In this document: positions 41,921 through 50,241 of the stretch, in pieces
How the letters are laid out: the number at the start of each line of letters is the position of its first letter
Numbering within the stretch: position 1 is the stretch's first letter
NCBI RefSeq assembly: GCF_001750685.1
Contig: NZ_CP017269.1
Span: 4,009,416-4,073,415 of the forward strand
Direction of reading: 5' to 3'
Source: Geosporobacter ferrireducens
GTDB taxonomy: Bacteria > Bacillota > Clostridia > Peptostreptococcales > Thermotaleaceae
DNA: 64,000 nucleotides
The notes under the pieces: model-generated
The model's database searches: none
Told to the model about the DNA's origin: nothing
The model's input: the letters and a program-made list of their open reading frames with translations, nothing else
Made by a program: the position numbers and the translations under genes

Positions 41921-42736
41921 ATGGAAGTTAGTATTTTACAGGCAGGCATAATAGCAGCTTTAGCTTATTTAGGATCTCTTTCGGTACCATGGTTTTTAGG
42001 CTTAACGGGAGGATGGTACACTTTAACTAGACCCATCGTATCGGGTTTGTTAATAGGATTCGTATTAGGGGATGTCCAAACCGGGGTACTTGTAGGCGTA
42101 GCAGTGCAAGTAGTGTATATCGCCCTTGTTACGCCTGGCGGACAAATGCCGCAAGATTTAAATTCTGCAGCATATATAGGTGTTACGTTGGGAGTATTGG
42201 CAGTTAGGGCAGGGTCTTCAGTTCAATCGGCAGTTGCAGTGGCAACTGCGGTAGGTGCTGTAGGAACTATATTCCATAACTTTATGATGGTTACGAATTC
42301 ATTTTGGAATCACAGAGCAATTAAAAATATTAATGAGGGCGATTATAAGGGGTTAGTATTTAATCATTATATAGGACCACAGGCTGTACAATTCTTATAT
42401 AGATTTATTCCAACATTTGCAATCGTATATTTGGGGAGTAATTTAGCCACAAACATCATAGCCTATTTCCCGGTTGATTCATTTGTAATGCGTACATTAA
42501 CGGCTTTAGGAGGGATGTTGCCGGCTGTTGGGGTTGCAATTTTGCTAAGGCAAGTAACAAAGCGGGATATAGACCTGATACAATTCCTTTTAGGATTTAC
42601 TTTCGTCGCAGCAATGGGCATAAACATGATTTCTTTAGCAATAATAGGGGGCTTCTTTGCAATTCTACATTTTAGATACATGAATGTAAAGCCAGCATTT
42701 TCCGGGAATTCTGTAGAGGAAGAGGAGGAGTTATAA
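41921..42736 (+). CDS. PTS mannose-family IIC component (membrane), 271 aa
   Basis: ATG 41921 follows GGGGGAG. About eight hydrophobic segments. Signature parts: ALAYLGSLSVPWFLGLTGGWY and GLLIGFVLGDVQTGVLVGVAVQ near the N-terminus, AAYIGVTLGVLAVRAGSS, and a final GFTFVAAMGINMISLAIIGG. The subunit forms the sugar channel with IID. It ends in an acidic EEEEEL tail one base before the IID start. Confidence 0.92.
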   Translation: MEVSILQAGIIAALAYLGSLSVPWFLGLTGGWYTLTRPIVSGLLIGFVLGDVQTGVLVGVAVQVVYIALVTPGGQMPQDLNSAAYIGVTLGVLAVRAGSSVQSAVAVATAVGAVGTIFHNFMMVTNSFWNHRAIKNINEGDYKGLVFNHYIGPQAVQFLYRFIPTFAIVYLGSNLATNIIAYFPVDSFVMRTLTALGGMLPAVGVAILLRQVTKRDIDLIQFLLGFTFVAAMGINMISLAIIGGFFAILHFRYMNVKPAFSGNSVEEEEEL

Positions 42737-42737
42737 T

Positions 42738-43571
42738 ATGGAAGCTAAACATAGGGAAACCGTAAAAAAGCTAGATAAGGCTACGCTCAGAAGATCCTGG
42801 TGGTCATGGTATGTAGGCAACTTGTCTTCTATGTCCTTTGAATGGCTTGAATCATTTGGTTTCGCAGTATCAATGATTCCTGTAATTAAGAAGTTGTATG
42901 GTGGAAATAAAGAAGAGGAAATAAAAGCTCTGAAAAGACACTCTGTTTTCTACAATACAGAGCCCCAACTAGGTGCAGCGGTTAATGGTATTATGTGTGG
43001 CATGGAAGAGGAACGGGCTAATGGAGCGCCCATAGACGATGAGGTAATGAATGGGATCAAGGTAGGCCTAATGGGGCCATTGGCAGGTATAGGCGATGCA
43101 ATGATACCGGGAATGTATATTCCTTTACTATTGTCTATAGCAATAGGTCTTGCCCAGGGAGGGAGCCCATTAGGGCCTATATTCTACATAGTAACTTATT
43201 TGACAACAATAACCGCATTAAGCTACTTTGTGTTTTTCAAGGGGTATGAATTAGGTACAAAATCTGTAGATATGATTGTTGGAGAAGCGGCACAGAGGGC
43301 ACGAGAAGCCTTTAATTTATTAGGATCCATAGTAGTTGGTGGAGTAGCTGCTTCATATGTTAATTTGCAAACTACTTTGAGAATAAGCACAGGGGCGGAA
43401 AAAGAAATTATCGTTAACGATGTTCTAAATGGCATATTTCCAAAATCCTTGACATTATTACTTGTTATATTTTGCTGGAGTTTAATGGCGAAGAAACAAA
43501 TGTCCCCATTGAAAGTAATGGGAATTTTGGTTTTGCTTGCGATGACGGGAGTATTCTTAAACCTTTTCTAA
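42738..43571 (+). CDS. PTS mannose-family IID component (membrane), 277 aa
   Basis: ATG 42738 follows GGAGG and is one base after the IIC stop. Typical IID features: RSWWSWYVGNLSSMSFEWLES at the N-terminus, LKRHSVFYNTEPQLGAAVNG with the conserved NTEP, GLMGPLAGIGDAMIPGMYIP, and hydrophobic segments at the end (SLTLLLVIFCWSLMAKK). Completes the four-part transporter. A hairpin at 43583-43614 follows. Confidence 0.92.
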   Translation: MEAKHRETVKKLDKATLRRSWWSWYVGNLSSMSFEWLESFGFAVSMIPVIKKLYGGNKEEEIKALKRHSVFYNTEPQLGAAVNGIMCGMEEERANGAPIDDEVMNGIKVGLMGPLAGIGDAMIPGMYIPLLLSIAIGLAQGGSPLGPIFYIVTYLTTITALSYFVFFKGYELGTKSVDMIVGEAAQRAREAFNLLGSIVVGGVAASYVNLQTTLRISTGAEKEIIVNDVLNGIFPKSLTLLLVIFCWSLMAKKQMSPLKVMGILVLLAMTGVFLNLF

Positions 43572-43582
43572 ATGAGGGGATA

Positions 43583-43614
43583 ATGAGATTAAGGTATAAT
43601 TACCTTAATCTCAT
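43583..43614. terminator. Intercistronic hairpin after IID
   Basis: A perfect 14-bp stem (ATGAGATTAAGGTA with TACCTTAATCTCAT) and a TAAT loop. No T-run follows, so partial termination, RNA processing or mRNA stabilisation are all possible. The downstream genes continue in the same direction. Confidence 0.6.
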
Positions 43615-43690
43615 ATATTTCATATATTTAAATCTTTATATCCATTGATAGATTTTATAGGATTTATATCATTAAGGAGTATATAAAAAG

Positions 43691-44017
43691 ATGATTGAAA
43701 ATAAGACACCGGTCAATAAAAAAGGCTATACAAGGATGATTATTGATGCTTTTATATCGAAAGGTGCGATAAATAGTAATAATAGCCTTTCATATGAGGA
43801 TATAGATTTAGCTTTACCTGATAATGAAAAATACTTTTTATTAAATAATTTAATAAAAGATGATTTTATAAAAGTAAAAGCCGATGGGCGCATGTGGTTT
43901 GATCAAAGTTTTTGGGATAAAACTGCAAATAAGCTAGCAATGATATATTTGACAATTTTAATAGCACCTATTCTAGTCACATCCGTTTTTATTTTTCTTT
44001 TTAAATACTTTATTTGA
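43691..44017 (+). CDS. Small membrane protein of the PTS operon, 108 aa
   Basis: ATG 43691 follows AAGGAG. The first 80 residues are soluble and include KGYTRMIIDAFISKGAINS and LIKDDFIKVKADGRMWFDQSFW, similar to a winged-helix-like fold. One C-terminal transmembrane segment covers about 82-107 (KLAMIYLTILIAPILVTSVF). I recognise no family. It sits between IID and the first isomerase gene, so it may help the PTS or its control (inference). Confidence 0.65.
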   Translation: MIENKTPVNKKGYTRMIIDAFISKGAINSNNSLSYEDIDLALPDNEKYFLLNNLIKDDFIKVKADGRMWFDQSFWDKTANKLAMIYLTILIAPILVTSVFIFLFKYFI

Positions 44018-44033
44018 TGGAGGAGGTATGGGA

Positions 44034-44810
44034 ATGACATTTTATCCTGGGTTCGATATACACTATAACTTAGAAAATAAAGAATTTACTTATAGTAAAG
44101 GTGTATTCGGGCCAGAGATGGAAAAACGGAGATTGGACGATATTCGTCAAAGCCTGAAAGACCCTAACTGTGATGGGCCTGATGTAGTATATACAATAGC
44201 TATGGATGTAGGTAGAGAAGAAGATAAAGAGGATTTGGAAAATAGAAGCCTGTTATATGGTGCCTGTATATATGCTAAAGGAAGGTTAGGCAACGAACCG
44301 GTACGATCTCAAGGACATGTCCATGCAGTTTCTAAATCCTGCAATTCATCTACCCCTGAACTTTACGAAATCTGGCATGGTGAAGCGATTATATTTATGC
44401 AAGAGACAGCAAAATACGACCCTGGAAAAGTATTTGCAGTGAAAGCGAAGCCAGGGGATGTGGTACTGGTTCCTCCTGGTTGGGCCCATTGTACTATCAA
44501 TACCAATCCTGATGAAAATATGGTTTTTGGGGCTTGGTGTATAAGAGATTTTGGGTTTGACTATGCTGGTGTAAGAAAAAACGGAGGTTTAGCCTATTTT
44601 CCTATTTTTTCTAGAAATGAAATTGAATTTATTCATAACACTGCATATAAGAAAAATAATTTAATTATCAAAGAACCAAGAGAATACAAGGAATTTCAAA
44701 TAGATAAGGGGATACCTATTTATCAGCAATTTATAGAGCACAAGGACAAATTTAGCTTCATTACTCAACCTTGTCAATACAATGAGTTATGGCAGACTTT
44801 TATTCCATAG
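44034..44810 (+). CDS. Cupin-type phosphoglucose isomerase (PF06560-like), 258 aa
   Basis: ATG 44034 is seven bases after AGGAGG (an in-frame ATG at 44028 is too close). The cupin metal-binding motif is visible: VRSQGHVHAVSKSCNSSTPE and LYEIWHGEAIIF, then KPGDVVLVPPGWAHCTIN with the third His. Family knowledge: this GPI family is metal dependent and interconverts glucose-6-P and fructose-6-P; it was first found in archaea. The next gene encodes a shorter member of the same family. With mannose-6-P isomerase further down, the operon can route phosphorylated hexoses into glycolysis. Confidence 0.88.
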   Translation: MTFYPGFDIHYNLENKEFTYSKGVFGPEMEKRRLDDIRQSLKDPNCDGPDVVYTIAMDVGREEDKEDLENRSLLYGACIYAKGRLGNEPVRSQGHVHAVSKSCNSSTPELYEIWHGEAIIFMQETAKYDPGKVFAVKAKPGDVVLVPPGWAHCTINTNPDENMVFGAWCIRDFGFDYAGVRKNGGLAYFPIFSRNEIEFIHNTAYKKNNLIIKEPREYKEFQIDKGIPIYQQFIEHKDKFSFITQPCQYNELWQTFIP

Positions 44811-44821
44811 GAGGTTAAAAA

Positions 44822-45361
44822 ATGCAGATAAAAAGCCCTAAATATATTTATGATTTTTTTAATGGAGTGATTCAAGGAGAGAATGTAAAGCATTATAAAA
44901 AGCTTTATAAGGAAATAGATTTTATTTATAAAACCAGGGATAATCAGCTTTCTCCTGATACGGTAATGTATGAAGTATATTCTTTTAATGAAGGAGGCAG
45001 TAATATACTGCTTTGGGGACTTACGGTCATTTACCCGATCACGATAAATGGAGAATGTAATATGACAAGAGGACATTTTCATGAAGATCGGGAAGAACCC
45101 GAAATATATTTTGGATGCAGTGGAGAAGGTCTATTATTGTACTTGGATTCACAGGGAAAGATATTTGCAGAAAAAGTATTTAAAGGGTCTCTACACTACA
45201 TTCACGGTAATTACGCCCATAGACTCGTGAATACCGGGGATGATACATTAAGAGTAGGTGCCTGTTGGAGAGAAGCTGCAGGCCATGATTACAAGTCAAT
45301 TGATGAAAAGCCCTTCCCAAATAGAGTTTATAAGAAAGATGGGAAAATAGATATAGCGTAG
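44822..45361 (+). CDS. Second cupin-type phosphoglucose isomerase-like protein, 179 aa
   Basis: ATG 44822 follows GGAGG and lies 11 bp after the first isomerase gene. Cupin signature: GECNMTRGHFHEDREEPEIYFGCSGEG (His-x-His and Glu metal ligands) and LHYIHGNYAHRLVNTGDDTLRVG with the last His. It is the typical length of the archaeal GPI family, shorter than its neighbour. The two may have different substrate preferences (for example glucose-6-P and another hexose- or aminohexose-6-P). Sequence identity between the two is low, so they are old paralogs. Confidence 0.88.
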   Translation: MQIKSPKYIYDFFNGVIQGENVKHYKKLYKEIDFIYKTRDNQLSPDTVMYEVYSFNEGGSNILLWGLTVIYPITINGECNMTRGHFHEDREEPEIYFGCSGEGLLLYLDSQGKIFAEKVFKGSLHYIHGNYAHRLVNTGDDTLRVGACWREAAGHDYKSIDEKPFPNRVYKKDGKIDIA

Positions 45362-45387
45362 TTTAAAATGTAAATGGGGGAAATAAG

Positions 45388-47142
45388 ATGAAGTCAAAGT
45401 TTAATAAGCAGCCATTGATCGAAGTAAAGGGCTATGAAAAGAATCACTCATGGGAAGGCTATGAGCAAATAATAAAGGAAATAAAAGGAAAGATTGACGC
45501 TATAGACAAAGAAAAGAAAATTGTTGCTATGGATTTTTATCCCGGCGTTAGAGTAGATGAAATACGGGAAAATATTATTGAGAATTTTCCGGAAGCAATT
45601 TCAATCTTTACCGATGAAGAGATTTTTTTTGATAATGAGTTTGTGACTAATAAGATAAAGGATTACATGACAGAAGACAGAGTATTCGGTATTATGAGTC
45701 CTTGCCAGTTTATCGACTTTATTGATCAAGACAAGCTTCATGCAACAAGAAAGCAAATAGAAGAAGCAAAAGGTTTAATCCTTGTTTATGGAGTAGCAGC
45801 TAGTCTTCTTACCAAACCGGATTTGCATATTTATTTAGATCTAGCTAGATGGGAAATTCAAAAAAGATATCGAAGGGGAGAGATTCCAAACTGGAAACAT
45901 AATAACTATAATGATGATATTTTAAGAAAATATAAGAGAGGTTTCTTTTTCGAATGGAGAATGGCAGATCGCTATAAAAAAGATCATTTTGAAAATTTCC
46001 ATTATATTTTAGATACAAACTTAAAGGATATACCTAGGATGATCACAGCAAAATCCTTCTTAGTTGGGTTGGAAAGTGCAACAAAGCAACCGTTTAGTGT
46101 AGTACCTTTCTTTGATCCGGGCGTATGGGGGGGGCAGTGGATGAAGGAAGTTTGCGACTTAGACCGAAGTGTAGAGAATTATGCTTGGTGTTTTAATTGT
46201 GTCCCGGAGGAAAATTCGCTTTTATTGAAGGTCGGAGAAGTAATTGTGGAAGTTCCTTCTATTAATATAGTGCTTAAATATCCCCGGCCTTTACTCGGGG
46301 AAAAAGTACATGCCAGATTTGGTACAGAGTTTCCTATTCGGTTTGATTTTCTTGATACGATAGAGGGAGGAAACTTATCTTTACAAGTACATCCGCTAAC
46401 AGAATATATCCAAGAAAACTTTGGAATGCACTACACACAGGATGAATCTTATTATATATTAGATGCTAAAGAAGACGCGTATGTATATCTTGGTGTCAAG
46501 ACAGGAACAACAAAAGAGAAGTTTTTTGGAGACTTAGCGAAAGCCCAAGAAGGGGAAATAGAATTCTCTGTTGAAAAATACATTAATAAAATTCCAGCCC
46601 AAAAACATGATCACTTTTTAATACCAGCTGGAACTGCACATTGCTCAGGTGTTAACTCTATGGTTCTTGAAATCTCATCTACACCATATATTTTTACCTT
46701 TAAATTATGGGATTGGGGAAGAGCAGGATTAGATGGCAAACCAAGACCAATTCATATAGAACATGGTTCTAAGGTATTACAATTTGACAGAGATACAGAA
46801 TGGACAATGAATAATTTAGTAAATCAAGTGAAAAAGGTTAACGAGGGGAAAGGGTGGAGAGAGGAAAAAACAGGTTTACATGAAAGAGAATTTATTGAGA
46901 CGAGAAGACATTGGTTTAGCGTACCAGTTCTTCATGACACAGAGGGAGAGCTTAATGTATTGAATTTAATTGAAGGAGAACAGGCTATTGTTGAATCGCC
47001 TGAAGGAAAATTCGAACCTTTTATTGTAAATTATGCAGAAACTTTTATTGTGCCAGCTGCAGTTGGAAAATATTCCATTACACCGTATGGACCAAGTAAA
47101 GGAAAAGAAATTGCTACAATAAAAGCTTATGTACGGTTCTAG
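45388..47142 (+). CDS. Class I mannose-6-phosphate isomerase with long N-terminal extension, 584 aa
   Basis: ATG 45388 follows GGGGGAA. The C-terminal 350 residues match type I phosphomannose isomerase: GGNLSLQVHPLTEY (zinc-binding Gln and His), HYTQDESYYILDA with the Glu, HFLIPAGTAHCSGVNSMVLEIS with the second His, and FTFKLWDWGRAGLDGKPRPIH. The first 220 residues are an extra domain with no motif I can name: YPGVRVDEIRENIIENFPEA, then LILVYGVAASLL and LDLARWEIQKRYRRGEIPNW, which resembles a degenerate nucleoside-kinase-like fold without a P-loop. The enzyme converts mannose-6-P to fructose-6-P. It is the main clue that the upstream PTS carries mannose or a related sugar. Confidence 0.87.
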   Translation: MKSKFNKQPLIEVKGYEKNHSWEGYEQIIKEIKGKIDAIDKEKKIVAMDFYPGVRVDEIRENIIENFPEAISIFTDEEIFFDNEFVTNKIKDYMTEDRVFGIMSPCQFIDFIDQDKLHATRKQIEEAKGLILVYGVAASLLTKPDLHIYLDLARWEIQKRYRRGEIPNWKHNNYNDDILRKYKRGFFFEWRMADRYKKDHFENFHYILDTNLKDIPRMITAKSFLVGLESATKQPFSVVPFFDPGVWGGQWMKEVCDLDRSVENYAWCFNCVPEENSLLLKVGEVIVEVPSINIVLKYPRPLLGEKVHARFGTEFPIRFDFLDTIEGGNLSLQVHPLTEYIQENFGMHYTQDESYYILDAKEDAYVYLGVKTGTTKEKFFGDLAKAQEGEIEFSVEKYINKIPAQKHDHFLIPAGTAHCSGVNSMVLEISSTPYIFTFKLWDWGRAGLDGKPRPIHIEHGSKVLQFDRDTEWTMNNLVNQVKKVNEGKGWREEKTGLHEREFIETRRHWFSVPVLHDTEGELNVLNLIEGEQAIVESPEGKFEPFIVNYAETFIVPAAVGKYSITPYGPSKGKEIATIKAYVRF

Positions 47143-47167
47143 CATAAGAATACCTCTTACACGAACC

Positions 47168-47187
47168 TATCTGTATTTAGACAGATA
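47168..47187. promoter_or_regulatory. Small inverted repeat upstream of GntR gene
   Basis: TATCTGT/ACAGATA with a 6-base spacer, 26 bp after the isomerase stop and about 80 bp before the regulator start. Possible operator or weak terminator. Confidence 0.35.
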
Positions 47188-47264
47188 TGAATACTATTTG
47201 TATATGATTTGAAAATTATATCTATAAATTTGCTTGTTCTGATCATTGAACAAAATATGAGAGG

Positions 47265-48011
47265 GTGATTACTATTAGTTTATTAAATCATGCCAAAGGG
47301 GCGCCTCCCTTATACTATCAAATCAAAGAATTCATCAAAGAAAAAATTGAAAATGATGAGTATTCTTCTGGAGATACTATACCTACAGAGATAGAGCTTC
47401 AGAAAATGTTTGGTGTTAGTAGAATAACTGTAAGACAGGCAATAAACGACCTTGTAAATGAAGGATATGTGTGTAAAATGCGGGGAAAAGGCACAGTAGT
47501 AGCATCAAGTAAAATTGAAGAGCCTTTAAACAGAATTATGAGCTATACTGAAGAAATGAAGTTAAGGGGGTTTAATCCAGTAACAAAACTTGTAAAGGTC
47601 AGCATCGTTAAAGCGAATAAATTCATTGCAAATCACTTGGAATTGAGCTCAAAGGACGAAGTATATAAAATTGAAAGATTAAGGTGTGCAGATGATAGCC
47701 CTATGGTTTTCTTTACAACGTACCTAAGCAAAGAGCTGAGCCTTCCCCTTGATGAAAGTGAATACATGGGATCATTATACGAGTTGCTAAAGAAAAATAA
47801 TAATATAGAAGTGGTAGGAGCTAAGGAGTATTTTGAAGCCGCAGCAGCAGATGAGCAAGTAAGTAGTTTACTAGAGGTAGGTCTTTATGCTCCGGTCCTA
47901 AAAAGAACAAGGATATCTTATGACATGAATGGCAAGGTAATAGAGTATTCTATCTGTTACTACAGAGCGGATAAGTACAAATATTCTGTAGAGATAGGAA
48001 GTACTCCATAA
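47265..48011 (+). CDS. GntR/HutC-family transcriptional regulator with UTRA domain, 248 aa
   Basis: The start is uncertain: GTG 47265 directly follows GAGAGG, which is unusually close, and no better ATG, GTG or TTG lies between it and the domain. Winged helix at about 10-75: PLYYQIKEFIKEKIENDEYS and TIPTEIELQKMFGVSRITVRQAINDL, ending MRGKGTVV. UTRA ligand-binding domain 95-245 (NRIMSYTEEMKLRG, EVYKIERLRCADDSPMVFF, VLKRTRISYDMNGKVIEYSI). Such regulators sense a phosphorylated sugar. It is the last regulatory gene of the PTS cluster and the likely ligand of the operator at 40736. Confidence 0.88.
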   Translation: MITISLLNHAKGAPPLYYQIKEFIKEKIENDEYSSGDTIPTEIELQKMFGVSRITVRQAINDLVNEGYVCKMRGKGTVVASSKIEEPLNRIMSYTEEMKLRGFNPVTKLVKVSIVKANKFIANHLELSSKDEVYKIERLRCADDSPMVFFTTYLSKELSLPLDESEYMGSLYELLKKNNNIEVVGAKEYFEAAAADEQVSSLLEVGLYAPVLKRTRISYDMNGKVIEYSICYYRADKYKYSVEIGSTP

Positions 48012-48040
48012 TCGGAAAATATTATTAAAATTACTAAAAC

Positions 48041-48167
48041 ATATAACCTTGGCATAAGCATAGATAACACTTGTGCTTTCGGTGATGGAATGAATGATAT
48101 TGAGATGCTCCAAGTCGTAAAGTATGGAATCGCTATGGGGAAGGCAATAGAGAACAAGCGAAGATAG
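48041..48167 (+). pseudogene. Remnant of a Cof-type HAD hydrolase, C-terminal part
   Basis: The frame reads YNLGISIDNTCAFGDGMNDIEMLQ, then VKYGIAMGKAIEN and stops (TAG 48165-48167). This is the HAD motif IV region of Cof-like sugar phosphatases (GDGxNDxxML, then GIAMGNA). Everything N-terminal is missing and there is no start, so this is a gene relic. A sugar-phosphate phosphatase beside a PTS cluster would make functional sense before its loss. Confidence 0.75.
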
Positions 48168-48304
48168 GAGAGAATGCTTTATTGTTGGCTTGCATGGCAA
48201 TATATGAAATTGGTGGAGGCTGTAAGCTGCTAAAAGTCTATATTGGTAGAGAAAAATAACAAGAGCAGTAAATCAAATAAAAATAGACCCATAGGAGTGA
48301 TAAA

Positions 48305-48568
48305 ATGCTAGAAAGAAAAATTACTATTCAGAATAAATTAGGAATTCATGCAAGACCAGCTAGTTTATTAGCAAAAGAAGCGATCAAATTTAAATCCCAG
48401 TGTTTTGTTATAAAGAAAGGAAATAAGTTTAACTGTAAGAGTATTATGAGTATCCTAAGTATGGGCGGTAAACAAGGGGAAGAAGTCTCTTTAGAAATAC
48501 TTGGAGAAGATGAAAGAGAAGCATTTGAGTCACTTATTGCCCTGTTTGAATCTAATTTTGGTGAATAA
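48305..48568 (+). CDS. HPr-family phosphocarrier protein, 87 aa
   Basis: ATG 48305 follows TAGGAG. The phosphorylated His15 lies in NKLGIHARPASLLAKEA, and the regulatory Ser46 is in CKSIMSILSMGGKQGEEVSLE. Length and motifs match HPr, which carries phosphate from enzyme I to IIA proteins; a conserved Ser46 would also allow HPr kinase control. It probably serves the PTS of this cluster, although a housekeeping ptsH could also exist elsewhere. Confidence 0.92.
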   Translation: MLERKITIQNKLGIHARPASLLAKEAIKFKSQCFVIKKGNKFNCKSIMSILSMGGKQGEEVSLEILGEDEREAFESLIALFESNFGE

Positions 48569-48591
48569 TATTTTTGATGATTTAAAACTAC

Positions 48592-48720
48592 ATAAGAATA
48601 GAAGCGAACATTATGCCTAAAAACAAACAATCTTTGAAGCTGGTTGAGAAATTAGGTTTCTATAATGAAGGCTTAGCATATAAGTATTTAAAGATAAACG
48701 GTAAATGAGAAGATATTGAT
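48592..48720 (+). pseudogene. Remnant of a RimJ-type GNAT acetyltransferase, C-terminal part
   Basis: The frame reads IRIEANIMPKNKQSLKLVEKLGF, then NEGLAYKYLKINGK, TGA (48706-48708), then EDIDVF. Intact family members read INGKWEDH here, so the TGA replaces a Trp codon and the frame continues briefly after it. No start and no N-terminal half are present. Confidence 0.75.
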
Positions 48721-49119
48721 GTTTTCTGCTTTTATGATTTCAGGTATGATAATCTCCTTTCAGTCGTAAGGTTGGAACTTCGGGCCAACTTGGTCCAAAA
48801 GCCAGCAAAACAAAAAGACACCTATCCGAGAAAAACCTCGAACGGTGTCTCATGAAAAATGGGTGCAGTAGCCGCCCATGAATTGATATGATTTTTTAAA
48901 ATGATGTAGAGCTAAAACATCAGCTATGTCAATCTGTCACGCTAAGGTGGCGGCTCATCCATCAGCCAACGCAAAACACTTGCGCGCATAAAAAGACCCT
49001 CCAATCACATAATTGCCATTGGAAGGTTTTTAAAAGCGCACATTTAACAAACCGCCATGTTATTGGCAGTTATTACTACATTTTAGATGTTGACCACCAT
49101 TTGAAATGCAGGCCGAACT
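48721..49119 (-). terminator. Intergenic region with two minus-strand terminators
   Basis: AGACACC/GGTGTCT (48812-48850) is followed on the minus strand by TTTTTG. A longer stem (48990-49032, CCTTCCAAT with ATTGGAGGG and TTTTT runs) lies nearer the peptide deformylase gene. Either could end the minus-strand def operon. No gene is visible in the gap. Confidence 0.7.
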
Positions 49120-49578
49120 CTATTTGATTTCCACATACTCGATTACTTTATCCGTAAATAAAATTCCATCTAAATGGTCAGTCTCATGACAAAGGCACTT
49201 TGCAAGTTCATCAAAAGCCTCAATAGTAATGTTTTCTCCGTTTTCGTTAAGGGCTTTAACCAATACTCTTTTTGGCCTCAACACTTTGCCCCAGATACCG
49301 GGATAACTTAAGCAACCCTCAATAACAAGTTGTTCTCCTTCTGACTCAACAATTTGAGGATTTATCAATTTTAATAGGCCTTGTCCCATGTCGGCAACAA
49401 CTAAGCGGCGCAATATGCCGACTTGACAAGCAGCTAAGCCCCCGCCATTCTGTGTACTATACATTGTTTCCGCCATGTCGTTAAGGATTTCTCTGATGTG
49501 GTCATCAACCTTATCAACACGCCTACTTACTTTGTGTAAAAATTCATCATCAAATGTTCTAATCTCTCTGAGGGCCAC
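49120..49578 (-). CDS. def: Peptide deformylase, 152 aa
   Basis: On the minus strand a GTG at 49578 is seven bases after AGGAGG (the ATG at 49584 nearly touches the site), giving MALREIRTFDDEFLHKVSRR, the normal start of the family. All three deformylase motifs are present: GGGLAACQVG (motif I, GxGLAAxQ), EGCLSYPGI (motif II, zinc Cys) and CHETDHLDGILF (motif III, HExDH). It removes formyl groups from nascent proteins and is probably a second copy beside the housekeeping gene. It overlaps the preceding XRE regulator by 20 bases and shares its promoter, an unusual regulatory setting for this enzyme. Confidence 0.93.
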   Translation of the reverse strand: MALREIRTFDDEFLHKVSRRVDKVDDHIREILNDMAETMYSTQNGGGLAACQVGILRRLVVADMGQGLLKLINPQIVESEGEQLVIEGCLSYPGIWGKVLRPKRVLVKALNENGENITIEAFDELAKCLCHETDHLDGILFTDKVIEYVEIK

Positions 49579-49813
49579 AGGCATGCCTCCTACTGATATC
49601 TGCACGGGATTTTCGTTCACTTTCCTCAAACAGAAAAACGCTTTCAATTGGTTCATTGAAAACCTGAGCTATGTCATAAGCAAGCCATATGGAAGGCTCG
49701 TTTTTTTCTGTTTCAATTGCGTTGATGGCCTGTCTTGATGTTCCGACCATTTCACCCAATTGCTCTTGCGTCATACCCAACGCCTCTCGTAACTGTCGAA
49801 TTCTGTTTTTCAT
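49559..49813 (-). CDS. XRE-family HTH regulator, 84 aa
   Basis: Minus-strand ATG 49813 starts MKNRIRQLREALGMTQEQLG, the standard HTH_3 opening, followed by VGTSRQAINAIETEKNEPSIW and LAYDIAQVFNEPIESVFLFE. Residues after about 68 are a polar tail that overlaps the deformylase start. Similar to the small YozG-type regulators. Its strong promoter at 49860-49888 is flanked by two direct repeats TGTAAGGTTA, suitable for autoregulation. The downstream partner is peptide deformylase. Confidence 0.9.
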   Translation of the reverse strand: MKNRIRQLREALGMTQEQLGEMVGTSRQAINAIETEKNEPSIWLAYDIAQVFNEPIESVFLFEESERKSRADISRRHACGPQRD

Positions 49814-49844
49814 TATGGTTACTCAACCTCCTGTCATGTCATGC

Positions 49845-49900
49845 TAACCTTACAATACTATTCTAGCATAATATCATTTTCGTGTCAACTTAACCTTACA
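49845..49900 (-). promoter_or_regulatory. XRE-def promoter with two flanking direct repeats
   Basis: On the minus strand TTGACA (49888-49883), 17-bp spacer and TAGAAT (49865-49860) form a near-consensus sigma-A promoter. TGTAAGGTTA occurs twice, at 49900-49891 just upstream of the -35 box and at 49854-49845 at the predicted start, likely sites for the XRE protein. Confidence 0.75.
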
Positions 49901-50241
49901 TATGGTGAAAGCTTTTTATACGACAAATCGTTTGAAGTAGCATTACCGTCTGTTGGCTTCTTCATATTCGTTTTACTTTTTGCTTCCTTATGCACCCTGT
50001 CCATTAGGCAATCATTTATTACAATAATAAGGAACAAAGTAATAAATGTAAACAATTTTTCAGGTATATAGATGAATCTGATATAATGAAGTTATCAAGA
50101 ATCATTCAACTACATCATTAATGAGCGCAGCGGAATAATAACCTGTTTCCATGCCCTTACGGAATGATGTTTTTATATGAGTGATTAATAAAATCCTGTG
50201 TTTTCATATAAGTATAAAAATAAGTTTAAGGAGATTTTACT
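49901..50241. other. Intergenic region upstream of pentapeptide-repeat gene
   Basis: About 340 bp. A frame ending at 50071 (hydrophobic, YGESFLYDKSFEVALPSVGF and on) has no start and may be a remnant; otherwise I see no gene. Confidence 0.3.

Noticed and set aside
48706..48708. In-frame TGA in the acetyltransferase fragment as a third selenocysteine
   Set aside because: The position is a Trp in the family (INGKWED), the gene lacks its N-terminal half, and no Cys-based function is known there, so it is a nonsense mutation.
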